Below, piece after piece: positions 16,597 to 25,774 of a stretch of DNA of 64,000 nt. The translations under genes were made by a program, and so were the position numbers. Each line of letters opens with the position of its first letter. Position 1 is the stretch's first letter. The notes under the pieces were generated by a model. It saw only the letters and a list, made by a program, of their open reading frames with translations. It was not told the DNA's origin and searched no databases. Source of the DNA: SpSt-501 sp037481615 (GTDB taxonomy: Bacteria; Desulfobacterota; Desulfobacteria; Desulfobacterales; SpSt-501); assembly GCA_037481615.1 (NCBI GenBank), contig JBBFLI010000010.1, one strand, 5' to 3'.

Positions 16597-16980
16597 TCAG
16601 CCCCTCCGGTGGCACTCCCCGCAGACGATCGGCCCCGCGCGCCGCTCGAGGTGGCAGCCCTGGCAGTTGCGGTGAAAGGCCTTGCGCAGCCCGGGGCGGC
16701 GGCCCTCGTCGGCCAGCCCGTGGCAGTCCGCGCAGCGCCGGTCCTCGGAGGATTCGTCCTCCAGGCGCTTTCCGTTCTCGTAGACGTGGTGGCACTCGTT
16801 GCAGGCCTCGATTCCGGCCTTCTCGTTGTGGGCGTCGTGCGGGAAGACCGCGGGCGGCCGCTGCGGGCGGGGAAAGGGGTCGGGGGAGACCTCTCTCATT
16901 TCCTCCTGCGACCGCACCCCCACCCCGGCGAAGAGGGCCAGGGCGACGGCGGCCAGGACGGTTGCGGTGCGGCGTCTCAT
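16597..16980 (-). CDS. tmcA: Tetraheme cytochrome c3 (TmcA-like)
   Basis: 127 residues with a cleavable signal peptide (about 1-24, ending near VRSQ). Exactly four CxxCH heme motifs: CNECH, CADCH, CQGCH and CGECH. A spare His pair upstream (FPHDAHNE) fits axial ligands of the cytochrome c3 fold. In the Tmc complex this type II cytochrome c3 receives electrons in the periplasm from type I c3/hydrogenase and gives them to the membrane subunits. It follows tmcB by 13 bases. In the Desulfovibrio arrangement I know, tmcA comes first; here it comes last of the four. Confidence 0.88.
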   Translation of the reverse strand: MRRRTATVLAAVALALFAGVGVRSQEEMREVSPDPFPRPQRPPAVFPHDAHNEKAGIEACNECHHVYENGKRLEDESSEDRRCADCHGLADEGRRPGLRKAFHRNCQGCHLERRAGPIVCGECHRRG

Positions 16981-16993
16981 CTCAGCCTCCCCC

Positions 16994-18325
16994 TCAGGGT
17001 TTTTCCATCACCTGGTAGAGGATGTCCCCCAGAAACCGCGTCTCCACGCCCAGATCGTAGTGGTGGATGATGTCCTCGATGCCGCTGTGGCAGTTGTGAC
17101 AGGGGGTGATCACGATTTTCGCCCCCTTGAGCTTGGCGGCCGCGATCTGCTCGGCCTTGACGCGGTTGCTCTCCACGCGGTGCTTCTTGTAGGGCGGCCC
17201 GCAGTTGATCACCCCGCCGCCCGCGCAGCAGCAGTAGTTGTGCTCGCGGTTCGGCTCCATCTCGATGAACCTCGCGCAGGTGCGGCGGACCACCGCGCGC
17301 GCTTTTTCGTGGAGCCCCCCGCCGCGGACCACGTTGCAGGGGTCGTGGAGGGTGACCGGCTCCTCGAACGGGCGCGCCACCCGGATGCGCCCCGATTCGA
17401 GCAGCTCGTGGTAGAAATCGATCGCGTGCACGATCGGGATCGGCGGCATGCTCCAGCCGAGCCAGCGGTTGCCGACGTCGTAGACCGAACGGAAGGCGTG
17501 GCCGCACTCGCCCATGACGATGCGGTTCACGCGCAGGCGGGCCGCGGTCTCGAAGTGCGCGCGCTTGAGGCGCCCCATGAGTTCGTTGTCGCCCACGAAC
17601 ATCGCCATGTCGCTGTTGTCCCAGCCGGGGGTCGCCGGCATGGTCCAGTCGACGCCCGCGACGTGGAGGATCACGGCCGCCTGGTAGATAAGCTGCGCTT
17701 GGAACTTGGGTTCGGGGCCGATCACCGAGTAAAGGATGTCGGCGCCCTCCTTCTCGAGCGGGATGCGCAGATCGGGGATTTCTCCCCGGGCCTCCTCTTC
17801 CTGCCACATCAGGGTGTCGATCCACTCGTCGTCCTTGACCCACATCTGGTTCAGGGTCGCGGCATGGCTGTGCGCGGTGTCCTGGATGTAGAGCGGGGTC
17901 ACCCCCAGCAGGTGGCAGATCCGGCGCACGACGAGCATGAGGTAGGCGACGTCGATCCCGAAGGGGCAATACATCGCGCAGCGCTTGCAGAGGTTGCAGT
18001 GCGTGGAGGCGATGATCCGCGCCTGCCGGATGAACTCGGGGCTCACCCGGCCGTCCCGGCGCAGCATCTCCCAGAGGGTCTGTTTCACCTTGCCGACCGG
18101 GGAGTAGGCGGGGTCGCGGTCGCGGGAGAGGAAAAAGTGACAGGCCTCGGAGCACAGGCCGCAGTGGATGCAGGTGTCCACGTAGGCCTTGAGCCGGGCT
18201 CCGGTCTCGCCGGCGAGCACGCGGCGGATGACCTTCCGGATCCGCTCCTCGGTCAGTCCGGCGATGCCGCGCTCGAGACCCTCGTCCACGGCTTTGGCTC
18301 CATCTTTCGTCTTCGCGTCGGGCAT
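16994..18325 (-). CDS. tmcB: Tmc complex heterodisulfide-reductase-like subunit TmcB
   Basis: 443 residues, cytoplasmic, same domain order as HmcF. Two [4Fe-4S] motifs, CIHCGLCSEAC and CNLCKRCAMYC, are followed by CCG-type cysteine motifs visible around HDPCNVVRGGG, NYCCCAGGG and TPCHNCHSG. In the family these hold the site for thiol/disulfide chemistry, so TmcB is the likely point of electron exchange with a cytoplasmic partner. Ends 13 bases before tmcA and starts 37 bases after tmcC. Confidence 0.9.
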   Translation of the reverse strand: MPDAKTKDGAKAVDEGLERGIAGLTEERIRKVIRRVLAGETGARLKAYVDTCIHCGLCSEACHFFLSRDRDPAYSPVGKVKQTLWEMLRRDGRVSPEFIRQARIIASTHCNLCKRCAMYCPFGIDVAYLMLVVRRICHLLGVTPLYIQDTAHSHAATLNQMWVKDDEWIDTLMWQEEEARGEIPDLRIPLEKEGADILYSVIGPEPKFQAQLIYQAAVILHVAGVDWTMPATPGWDNSDMAMFVGDNELMGRLKRAHFETAARLRVNRIVMGECGHAFRSVYDVGNRWLGWSMPPIPIVHAIDFYHELLESGRIRVARPFEEPVTLHDPCNVVRGGGLHEKARAVVRRTCARFIEMEPNREHNYCCCAGGGVINCGPPYKKHRVESNRVKAEQIAAAKLKGAKIVITPCHNCHSGIEDIIHHYDLGVETRFLGDILYQVMEKP

Positions 18326-18362
18326 CGGATTCCGCCTCCGTGAGCCCGCACCGGACCCTGCG

Positions 18363-19022
18363 CTACCAGTCCCGCGCGTGGCGCACCGCCCCGAACTCGC
18401 TTCCCATGTAGGCCCGCGTGAGGGGGGCGAAGAGCATGTGGCGGATGCGCGTGAAGGGGACGGCGACGAGCATCGCCTCCCCGCTCAACACGTGCAGCAG
18501 GGTGAAGAGCCGCACATCGAACCATTGGTAGTAAGCGATGACGCCGGTGACGAACGGGGCGGCGGTGAGCGCGAGAATGAAGTGGTCGGAGGCCGAGGTC
18601 ACGTAGGCGACCTCGGGGAGGAGGCGGCGGCGGAGGAAAAAGAAAAGGCAGCCTCCGATCACGACGAGCGACATCGCGATCGCCCAGTCGTCGGGGAGCG
18701 CCGGCCAGCTCAGGTTCCAGGCCTCGTCCCACAGGACGACATGGGCGAGAAGAAAGATCGGGGTCGCGAGCAGGCAGAGGTGAAAGGCGAAGGTCACCAC
18801 CGTGAGCGCGGGGTGGCGGCGCCAGTTCGTGGTGCCGAAGGGGGTGGCCCAGCGGGCGATCGAGCGCAGGCCGTAGCGCAGGCTGAGGTAGGTGAAGAGG
18901 AAGCGTTCGCGCCGGCGGGCGAGGAGGAAGAGCTCGAGGAGGCGATAGAGGCTTCCGCCGACGAAGACGGCGAACGCCGCCCACAAGAGCGGGCCGGTCG
19001 CCAGGCGGTAGAGCTCGTTCAT
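18363..19022 (-). CDS. tmcC: Cytochrome b-type membrane subunit TmcC
   Basis: 219 residues with about five transmembrane segments and in-span histidines (for example TVVTFAFHLCL, LLHVLSGEA), consistent with the NarI/DsrM/HmcE/TmcC diheme b family. Similar in size and layout to HmcE (7018-7695). It should carry electrons between periplasmic TmcA and cytoplasmic TmcB, probably with menaquinone. 4 bases separate it from tmcD upstream. Confidence 0.88.
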   Translation of the reverse strand: MNELYRLATGPLLWAAFAVFVGGSLYRLLELFLLARRRERFLFTYLSLRYGLRSIARWATPFGTTNWRRHPALTVVTFAFHLCLLATPIFLLAHVVLWDEAWNLSWPALPDDWAIAMSLVVIGGCLFFFLRRRLLPEVAYVTSASDHFILALTAAPFVTGVIAYYQWFDVRLFTLLHVLSGEAMLVAVPFTRIRHMLFAPLTRAYMGSEFGAVRHARDW

Positions 19023-19026
19023 CGGT

Positions 19027-20292
19027 TCAGACCTTTCCGAAGTCGGCGATCGGGACCACCCGCCGGCGGAAGACCCCCTGCTCGACGGTGCGCAGGAGCA
19101 GCCGGTCTCCGTCGGGGCCGAAGACCGGGTCCCAGGCCGCCTCGGCGGAAAGCTCCCAGGGCCGATCGTCGAGCAGGTAGCCGAAGCGGCCCTTCTCCTT
19201 GAAGCGCACGCAGAGTCGGCTTCCGTCCGGCGAGAAAACCGGCGAGAAGACCATCTCGCGGGTCTGGCCCCACACCCGGCCGTCGACGGCGACCGTCCAG
19301 CGCCCGCGGTCCTTGAAACGGGCGGCGATCCGTCCGCCGTCGGGGCTGAAGCGGAGGTCGCTCACCATCTCGCCGGCCGTCGCCTTCCAGGGCCGGCCGT
19401 CGACGGCGACCGTCCAGCGCCCGAAGGAGGGGGCGACGACGGCGGCGATCCGTCCCCCGTCCGGGGCGACTTGCGGCTGCCAGAGCTGCACGAAGGGCCG
19501 ATCCCAGAGGATGCGGCCGTTTTCGGCGAGCCACCAGCTTCCCTCGCGCCGCACCGGGGCGAGCACCGTGCCGCGAGCCGGGTGAAAGAGGGGATCCCAG
19601 ACGCAGGCGAAGGACTCCTCCCAGGGCACCCCGTCCACGGCGATCGTGTAGGCGGTGGGGTCGAGGCGCACCTCGGCGGCGAGCGACCCGCCGTCCGACC
19701 GGAAGGCGAGGCCCCAGACGTTCATGAAGCGCCGCCCCCAGGGGGAGCCGCTCACGGCGGCGGTGTAGATTCCCTGACGGTACTTGAAGATGTCGCCCTC
19801 GTTCAAGGGCTCGGTCTGGACCACGGCGGCACAGGCCGTGCCGTCAGCGCTCAGGACCGGGTGGGTGAGGTTGGGGAAGGTCTCTTCCCAGGGGACGTCA
19901 TCCACGGCCATCCCGTAGGCCATTTCCTGCTGGAAGGCGACGGCGATGCGGCTTCCGTCGTCGCTGAACAGGGGGCTCCAGACGAAGGAAAAGCGGTTTT
20001 GCCAGGGCACCCCGTCGACGACCACCGTCCATTCGCCCTCCCGGGAGGCGAGGGCGACCAGGCGCCCGTCGGGGCCGTAGCGCAGGTGCCAGATCTTTTC
20101 ATAAGGCTCCGGCCAGGTTTCGCCGTTCACGCAGACGGTGAACCCCTCCTCCCCGATGCGGACGATGGCGGCGGCCCCGTCGCCCGAGGGGCTCGCCTGG
20201 ATCTCCTCGACCCAAGCGAAACGCTCTCGCCAGGGGGAGAGCGCAAGGTCGACGCTTGCGGGGTCCCAGTCCCTGTCGCGCTCACGGTCCAT
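19027..20292 (-). CDS. tmcD: Tryptophan-rich propeller-like protein TmcD
   Basis: 421 residues, no signal peptide or membrane span. Built of about nine repeats of roughly 40-45 residues with the recurring pattern FSPDG...A.....GRWTVAVDG.PW, very rich in Trp, which suggests a WD40-like beta-propeller. TmcD of the Desulfovibrio Tmc complex is described as a tryptophan-rich cytoplasmic protein, and this gene sits next to tmcC. Start taken at the ATG at 20292, since upstream in-frame codons (to 20475) run through the promoter region. Here it is the first gene of the operon. It may be a scaffold; no enzymatic motif is seen. Confidence 0.85.
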   Translation of the reverse strand: MDRERDRDWDPASVDLALSPWRERFAWVEEIQASPSGDGAAAIVRIGEEGFTVCVNGETWPEPYEKIWHLRYGPDGRLVALASREGEWTVVVDGVPWQNRFSFVWSPLFSDDGSRIAVAFQQEMAYGMAVDDVPWEETFPNLTHPVLSADGTACAAVVQTEPLNEGDIFKYRQGIYTAAVSGSPWGRRFMNVWGLAFRSDGGSLAAEVRLDPTAYTIAVDGVPWEESFACVWDPLFHPARGTVLAPVRREGSWWLAENGRILWDRPFVQLWQPQVAPDGGRIAAVVAPSFGRWTVAVDGRPWKATAGEMVSDLRFSPDGGRIAARFKDRGRWTVAVDGRVWGQTREMVFSPVFSPDGSRLCVRFKEKGRFGYLLDDRPWELSAEAAWDPVFGPDGDRLLLRTVEQGVFRRRVVPIADFGKV

Positions 20293-20408
20293 ACCCGCTC
20301 CTGGGGCTGTCGGTCGGCGGGATGCTCTGTCCGCTATTCCGCTATCCGGTGATCCGGAGGGCTGGATCGGGCCGCCGCGGACGGGAGGCGGCGACCCGTC
20401 GGGAGGTG

Positions 20409-20437
20409 AGCGTACCCGGATCCGGTTCAAAATGCAA
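20409..20437 (-). promoter_or_regulatory. Weak candidate promoter for the tmc operon
   Basis: Minus-strand TTGCAT (20432-20437), 17-base spacer, TACGCT (20409-20414), about 115 bases before the tmcD ATG. The only reasonable sigma-70 match in the 233-base divergent region on this strand; low information. Confidence 0.25.
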
Positions 20438-20460
20438 GGCCATGAAAGTCTTTGGCATTC

Positions 20461-20489
20461 TTGACAGGGAAGCATGCGGTTGATAGGCT
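20461..20489 (+). promoter_or_regulatory. Candidate promoter for fumarase
   Basis: A perfect -35 TTGACA (20461-20466) with TAGGCT (20484-20489) 17 bases on; the overlapping GGTTGATAGG could serve as an alternative -10. About 30 bases before the fumarase ATG. It lies in the divergent tmcD/fumarase intergenic space. Confidence 0.4.
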
Positions 20490-20525
20490 CGCCTCTTTCC
20501 CACTCGAGCGAAAGAAGGCTGGGCG

Positions 20526-22136
20526 ATGGTGGATTTCCGCTTCCAGGAGATGTTTCCCCTCGCGCCGGAGGAGACCGACTACCGGCGACTCACGACGGAC
20601 TTCGTCGGCACCGCGACCTGGGAAGGCCGACCGATCCTCCAGGTCGACCCGCGGGGATTGACCGAGCTCGCCTTTCAGGCCTTCACCGACGTCGCCCACC
20701 TCTACCGCCCCGCGCACCTCAAGCTGCTGTCGCAGGTCTTCGAGGACCCCGAGAGTTCGCCGAACGACCGCTACGTCGCCCTCGAGCTCCTCAAGAATGC
20801 GGTGATCGCCGCCGAAAAGGTCTTCCCCATGTGCCAGGATACGGGGACGGCGACCGTCGTCGGCAAAAAGGGAGAGCGCGTTCTTACCGGCGGTTCCGAC
20901 GAGGAGGCGCTTTCGCGGGGGGTTTTCCGGGCCTACACCGAGGGGAACCTGCGCTATTCCCAGAACGCCCCGCTCACCCTCTACGAGGAGGTGAACACGG
21001 GGTGCAACCTGCCGGCCCAGATCGAGCTCTACGCGACGGCCGGAGACGAGTACCGCTTTCTCTTCATCGCCAAGGGCGGGGGCTCGGCGAACAAGACGCT
21101 GCTTTTCCAGGAGACCAAGGCCGTCCTGAACCCGGGGGCGCTCCTCGACTTCATGACGGCCAAGATGAAGACGCTCGGGACCGCGCCCTGCCCGCCCTAC
21201 CATCTCGCCTTCGTCGTGGGCGGGCTTTCGGCCGAGATGACCCTCAAGACCGTCAAGCTCGCCACCGCCGGCTACCTCGACGGCCTGCCGACGAAGGGCA
21301 GCCCCGCCGGGCACGCCTTCCGGGACCTCGAGATGGAAGCCGCACTGATGCGGGCCGCGCGCGAGATCGGCTTCGGGGCCCAGTTCGGGGGCAAGTGGTT
21401 CTGCCTCGAGACGCGCGTGATCCGGCTTCCGCGTCACGGGGCTTCCTGCCCGATCGGGCTGGGGGTGAGCTGCAGCGCCGACCGCAACGTCAAGGGAAAG
21501 ATCACGCGCGAAGGGATCTTCCTCGAGCGGCTCGAAACCGACCCCGCGCGCTACCTGCCCCGGGTCCGCGTCGAGACCGGGCGGGCCGTCGCCGTCGATC
21601 TCCACCGGCCGATGGCCGAGATCCGGGCGCAGTTGAGCCGTCACCCCGTCGCCACCCCGCTGCTGCTCACCGGGCCGCTCGTCGTCGCGCGGGACATCGC
21701 CCACGCCCGGCTCTACGAGCGGCTGAAACGCGGGGAGGGCCTGCCCGACTACTTCAAGGATCACATCATCTACTACGCCGGGCCGGCCAAGACGCCCCCG
21801 GGCCACGCCGCCGGCTCCTTCGGGCCGACGACGGCGGGGCGGATGGACGCCTACATCCCGGAGTTCCAGCGGCACGGGGCCTCGCTCGTTACCCTCGCCA
21901 AGGGCAACCGCAGCCGCACGGTCACCGAATCCTGCAAGCGCTACGGCGGCTTCTACCTGGGCTCGATCGGGGGGGCGGCCGCGCGGCTCGGCAAGGAATG
22001 CATCCTCGCCATGGAACCGCTCGAGTTTCCGGAGCTCGGCATGGAGGCCGTCTACCGGATCCTCGTGCGGGATTTCCCGGCCTTCATCGTCGTCGACGAC
22101 AAGGGAAACGATTTCTTTGAAACCCTCGTGAAATGA
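20526..22136 (+). CDS. fumA: Class I (iron-sulfur) fumarate hydratase
   Basis: Reversible hydration of fumarate to malate in the cytoplasm. 536 residues in one chain, equal to fused alpha and beta domains of class I fumarases. The alpha domain carries the cluster cysteines in PMCQDTGTA, APCPPYH and ASCPIGLG, three Cys for one catalytic [4Fe-4S]. The beta domain (from about residue 350, HRPMAEIRAQLSRHPV) ends with GSIGGAAARLG and FIVVDDKGNDFF. Oxygen-labile enzyme, in keeping with an anaerobe. Ribosome site GAAAGAAGG precedes the ATG. It is followed by a GC hairpin and the PFOR gene on the same strand, linking carbon flow from pyruvate to C4 acids. Confidence 0.93.
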   Translation: MVDFRFQEMFPLAPEETDYRRLTTDFVGTATWEGRPILQVDPRGLTELAFQAFTDVAHLYRPAHLKLLSQVFEDPESSPNDRYVALELLKNAVIAAEKVFPMCQDTGTATVVGKKGERVLTGGSDEEALSRGVFRAYTEGNLRYSQNAPLTLYEEVNTGCNLPAQIELYATAGDEYRFLFIAKGGGSANKTLLFQETKAVLNPGALLDFMTAKMKTLGTAPCPPYHLAFVVGGLSAEMTLKTVKLATAGYLDGLPTKGSPAGHAFRDLEMEAALMRAAREIGFGAQFGGKWFCLETRVIRLPRHGASCPIGLGVSCSADRNVKGKITREGIFLERLETDPARYLPRVRVETGRAVAVDLHRPMAEIRAQLSRHPVATPLLLTGPLVVARDIAHARLYERLKRGEGLPDYFKDHIIYYAGPAKTPPGHAAGSFGPTTAGRMDAYIPEFQRHGASLVTLAKGNRSRTVTESCKRYGGFYLGSIGGAAARLGKECILAMEPLEFPELGMEAVYRILVRDFPAFIVVDDKGNDFFETLVK

Positions 22137-22140
22137 AGCG

Positions 22141-22160
22141 CGCGCCGCCTCCGCGGCGCG
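22141..22160 (+). terminator. Intergenic hairpin between fumarase and PFOR
   Basis: A perfect 8-bp stem CGCGCCGC / GCGGCGCG with a CTCC loop, 4 bases after the fumarase stop. There is no T-run, so it could be a partial attenuator or an mRNA stabiliser rather than a full terminator. Confidence 0.35.
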
Positions 22161-22203
22161 AAACGGCCTTTGATCCCCCTCTTCGGCACCGAAGGAGAAA
22201 CGC

Positions 22204-25200
22204 ATGGGCAAGCAGACGATGAAAACGATGGACGGCAACACGGCCGCGGCCCACGTGGCCTACGCCCTGAGCGAGGTGGCGACGATCTACCCGATCACCC
22301 CCTCGTCCCCGATCGCCGAGATCGCCGACGAGTGGGCGGCCGCCGGCCGCAAAAACATCTTCGGCCAGGCGATGACCGTGCGCCAGATGCAGTCCGAGGC
22401 CGGCGCCGCCGCGGCCGCCCACGGGGCGCTCGCCGCGGGCTCGCTCACGACGACCTTCACCGCCTCGCAAGGCCTGCTGCTCATGATCCCCAACATGTAC
22501 AAGATCGCCGGCGAGCTCCTGCCCGGGGTGTTCCACGTCACCGCGCGCGCGATCGCGGCCCATGCGCTCTCCATCTTCGGGGACCACCAGGACGTCATGG
22601 CGACCCGCCAGACGGGCTTTGCGCTGCTCGCCTCGGCTTCCGTGCAGGAGGTGATGGACCTGGGGCTGGTCGCCCACCTCGCGGCGATCGAGTCGAGTGT
22701 CCCCTTCCTCCACTTCTTCGACGGGTTCCGCACCTCGCACGAGATCCAGAAGATCGCCGTGATCGACCCGGAGGACATGGCGAAGCTCGTCGATTTCGCG
22801 GCCGTGGATCGTTTCCGGGCGCGGGCGGCGAACCCGGAGCGTCCCGAGCTGCGCGGCACCGCGCAGAACCCGGACATTTACTTCCAGGGCCGCGAGGCGG
22901 CCAACCCCTTCTACCTCAAGGTGCCGGGGATCGTGGCCGAGGCCATGCGCCGGGTCGGCGCCCTCACCGGCCGGCACTACCGCCCCTTCGACTACGTGGG
23001 CGACCCGGCGGCGGAGCGGGTGATCGTCTCCATGGCTTCCTCCTGCGAGACGATCGAGGAGACGATCCACCATCTGGTCTCCCGCGGCGAAAAGGTGGGC
23101 CTGGTCAAGGTGCGGCTCTTCCGCCCCTTCGTGAAGGAATGGCTGCTCGAGGCGATCCCGGCCTCGGCGAAGGCGATCGCCGTGCTCGACCGCACCAAGG
23201 AGCCCGGCGCGCTCGGCGAGCCCCTCTACGAGGACGTGTGCACGGCCTTCGTCGACGCCGGGCACCCCACGCCGCGGATCCTCGCCGGCCGCTACGGCCT
23301 GGGCTCCAAGGAATTCAACCCCGCCATGGTGAAGGCGGTCTTTGACAACCTGGCGGCCGCGAACCCCAAGCATCACTTCACGGTCGGGATCATCGACGAC
23401 GTCACCCACAGCTCGCTCGAAGTGGGCCCCAGCCTCGATGTCACCCCGCCCGGCACGGTGCAGTGCAAGTTCTGGGGGCTGGGGGCGGACGGGACCGTCG
23501 GGGCGAACAAGAGCGCGATCAAGATCATCGGCGACCACACCGATCTCTACGCCCAGGCCTACTTCGCCTACGACTCGAAGAAATCGGGCGGGATCACGAT
23601 TTCGCACCTGCGCTTCGGCAAGAAGCCGATCCAGTCGACCTACCTGATCGACAGCGCGGACTACATCGCCTGCCACAAGGACAACTACGTCCAGATCTAC
23701 GACGTTCTCGAGGGGATCAAGGAGGGCGGGACCTTCGTGCTGAACTCGCCCTGGACGCCCGCCGAGATGGAGGAGAAGCTCCCGGCCCGCGTGCGCCGCA
23801 CGATCGCGCGGAAGAAGCTCGCCTTCTACAACATCGACGCGGTGAAGATCGCCCAGGAGGTGGGGCTGGGCGGACGCATCAACATGATCATGCAGACCGC
23901 CTTCTTCAAGCTCGCCAACGTGCTCCCCGTGGATGAGGCGATCGGTTACCTCAAGGGGGAGATCCAGAAGATGTTCGGCAAGAAGAGCGAAAAGCTCGTC
24001 GCCATGAACCACGCCGCCGTGGACGCGACCCTCGCCCACCTCGTGCGCGTCGACTATCCCGCCTCCTGGGCCCAGGCGGGGGAAGAGTCCCGCGCCGAAC
24101 GCGACGAGCCCGCCTGGGTGCGCGAGGTCATGCGCCCCATCCTCGCCCAGCAGGGCGACAAGCTCCCGGTCAGCAAGTTCACCCCCGACGGGATCTTCCC
24201 CGTCGCCACCTCCCGCTGGGAGAAGCGCGGCGTCGCGATCAGCGTGCCGGAGTGGATCGCCGAGAACTGCATCCAGTGCAACCAGTGCGCGATGGTGTGC
24301 CCGCATGCGAGCATCCGGCCGTTCCTCGTGACCGAGGAGGAGATGAAGGCCGCGCCGGAGGGCTTCGAGGCGAAGAAGGCGGTGGGCAAGGAGCTCCAGG
24401 GATACTTCTTCCGCATCCAGGTCGACACCCTCGACTGCATGGGCTGCGGCAACTGCGCCGACATCTGCCCGGCGAAGAAGAAGGCGCTGGTGATGAAGCC
24501 GCTCGAGACCCAGACGGAGAAGCAGGTGCCGCTCTGGGAATATGCGGTCGGGCTGCCGGTCCGGGACAGCCTGGTCGGCCGTTTCACGGTGAAAGGAAGC
24601 CAGTTCTGCCAGCCGCTGCTCGAGTTCTCCGGGGCCTGCGCCGGCTGCGGGGAGACCCCTTACGCGAAGCTCGTCACCCAGCTCTACGGCGACCGCATGT
24701 ACATCGGCAACGCGACCGGCTGCAGCTCCATCTGGGGCGGCTCGGCCCCCTCCTCGCCCTACTGCACGAACCCGAAGGGGCACGGCCCGACCTGGGGGAA
24801 CTCGCTCTTCGAGGACTCGGCCGAATTCACCTACGGCATGTTCCTCGGCGTCTTCCAGCAGCGCAGGAGGCTGGCCGGGCTCGCGCGCCGGGCGCTCGGG
24901 GAGAAGGACGTCCCCGAGGAAGTGAAACGCCCGCTTTCCGGCTGGCTCGAGGCGATGCAGGACCCCGAGGGCTCGCGCCGCTTCGGCGATGAGCTCAAGG
25001 CGCTGTTGCCGAAGTACGCCGCGCACCCGCTGCTCGCGGAGATCCGCAAGCTCGAGTCCCTCTTCACGAAGAAATCCTTCTGGGTCTTCCTCGGGGACGG
25101 TGCGGCCTACGACATCGGCTTCGGCGGCGTCGACCACGTGCTCGCCGCGGGCGAGGACGTGAACATCCTCGTCTTCGACACCGAGGTCTATTCGAACACC

Positions 25201-25749
25201 GGCGGTCAGTCCTCCAAGGCGACCCCGACCGGATCGGTCGCCAAGTTCGCCGCCTCGGGGAAAAAGACGCCCAAGAAGGACCTGGGCCTGATGATGATGT
25301 CCTACGGCTACGTCTACGTGGCCAGCGTGGCCATGGGGGCGAACAAGAACCAGCTCCTCAAGGCGATCACCGAGGCCGAGGCCTACCCCGGGCCCTCCCT
25401 GATCCTCGCCTACTCCCCCTGCATCAATCAGGGGATTCTGGTCGGCATGGGCAAGAGCCAGCAGGAGGAGGACCTCGCGGTGAAATCGGGCTACTGGCCG
25501 CTCTACCGCTACAACCCGCTGCTCGCCCGCGAGGGGAAAAACCCCTTCCTGCTCGATTCCAAGAAGCCGGACGGGAGCCTGCGGCAGTTCCTCGAGGGCG
25601 AGATCCGCTACGCTTCGCTCAAGAAGGCATTCCCCGAGGAGGCCGAGCGCCTGCACGCCGAGCTGAACGAGTGGGTGAACCGGCGCTACGAGCAATTCGC
25701 GAAGATGGCGGCGGGGGACAAGGCCGAGCCGGAAAAGGACGCCGCCTGA
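22204..25749 (+). CDS. por: Pyruvate:ferredoxin (flavodoxin) oxidoreductase, homodimeric
   Basis: Oxidative decarboxylation of pyruvate to acetyl-CoA with reduction of ferredoxin, or the reverse. 1181 residues, the full single-chain length. Domain order: pyrimidine-binding domain I with the YPITPSSPIAE motif at about 29-39, domain II, the gamma domain, a two-cluster ferredoxin domain (CIQCNQCAMVCPH and CMGCGNCADICPAKK, about 695-760), and the C-terminal thiamine-diphosphate domain with CAGCGETPY, GDGAAYDIGFGG and EVYSNTGGQSSKATP. All expected cluster cysteines are present. Ribosome site GAAGGAGAA lies directly before the ATG. A strong hairpin terminator follows. Confidence 0.96.
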   Translation: MGKQTMKTMDGNTAAAHVAYALSEVATIYPITPSSPIAEIADEWAAAGRKNIFGQAMTVRQMQSEAGAAAAAHGALAAGSLTTTFTASQGLLLMIPNMYKIAGELLPGVFHVTARAIAAHALSIFGDHQDVMATRQTGFALLASASVQEVMDLGLVAHLAAIESSVPFLHFFDGFRTSHEIQKIAVIDPEDMAKLVDFAAVDRFRARAANPERPELRGTAQNPDIYFQGREAANPFYLKVPGIVAEAMRRVGALTGRHYRPFDYVGDPAAERVIVSMASSCETIEETIHHLVSRGEKVGLVKVRLFRPFVKEWLLEAIPASAKAIAVLDRTKEPGALGEPLYEDVCTAFVDAGHPTPRILAGRYGLGSKEFNPAMVKAVFDNLAAANPKHHFTVGIIDDVTHSSLEVGPSLDVTPPGTVQCKFWGLGADGTVGANKSAIKIIGDHTDLYAQAYFAYDSKKSGGITISHLRFGKKPIQSTYLIDSADYIACHKDNYVQIYDVLEGIKEGGTFVLNSPWTPAEMEEKLPARVRRTIARKKLAFYNIDAVKIAQEVGLGGRINMIMQTAFFKLANVLPVDEAIGYLKGEIQKMFGKKSEKLVAMNHAAVDATLAHLVRVDYPASWAQAGEESRAERDEPAWVREVMRPILAQQGDKLPVSKFTPDGIFPVATSRWEKRGVAISVPEWIAENCIQCNQCAMVCPHASIRPFLVTEEEMKAAPEGFEAKKAVGKELQGYFFRIQVDTLDCMGCGNCADICPAKKKALVMKPLETQTEKQVPLWEYAVGLPVRDSLVGRFTVKGSQFCQPLLEFSGACAGCGETPYAKLVTQLYGDRMYIGNATGCSSIWGGSAPSSPYCTNPKGHGPTWGNSLFEDSAEFTYGMFLGVFQQRRRLAGLARRALGEKDVPEEVKRPLSGWLEAMQDPEGSRRFGDELKALLPKYAAHPLLAEIRKLESLFTKKSFWVFLGDGAAYDIGFGGVDHVLAAGEDVNILVFDTEVYSNTGGQSSKATPTGSVAKFAASGKKTPKKDLGLMMMSYGYVYVASVAMGANKNQLLKAITEAEAYPGPSLILAYSPCINQGILVGMGKSQQEEDLAVKSGYWPLYRYNPLLAREGKNPFLLDSKKPDGSLRQFLEGEIRYASLKKAFPEEAERLHAELNEWVNRRYEQFAKMAAGDKAEPEKDAA

Positions 25750-25774
25750 TCGGGCGTCGGCGGGAAGGATGCGA

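Noticed and set aside
16556..16795. Longer version of the receiver at 16205-16555
   Set aside because: The added residues are the shifted-frame reading of tmcA, which carries four heme motifs. The receiver fold starts at the ATG at 16555.
6790..20292. Reading HmcE/HmcF and TmcC/TmcB as DsrM/DsrK of the sulfite reduction complex
   Set aside because: Families are related, but the sixteen-heme and tetraheme cytochromes, HmcD and the Trp-rich TmcD next to them, and the lack of dsrC/dsrAB in the window, fit Hmc and Tmc.
22084..25695. About 1200-codon open frame on the minus strand under PFOR
   Set aside because: Antisense of a gene with every PFOR motif in place; no supporting signal.
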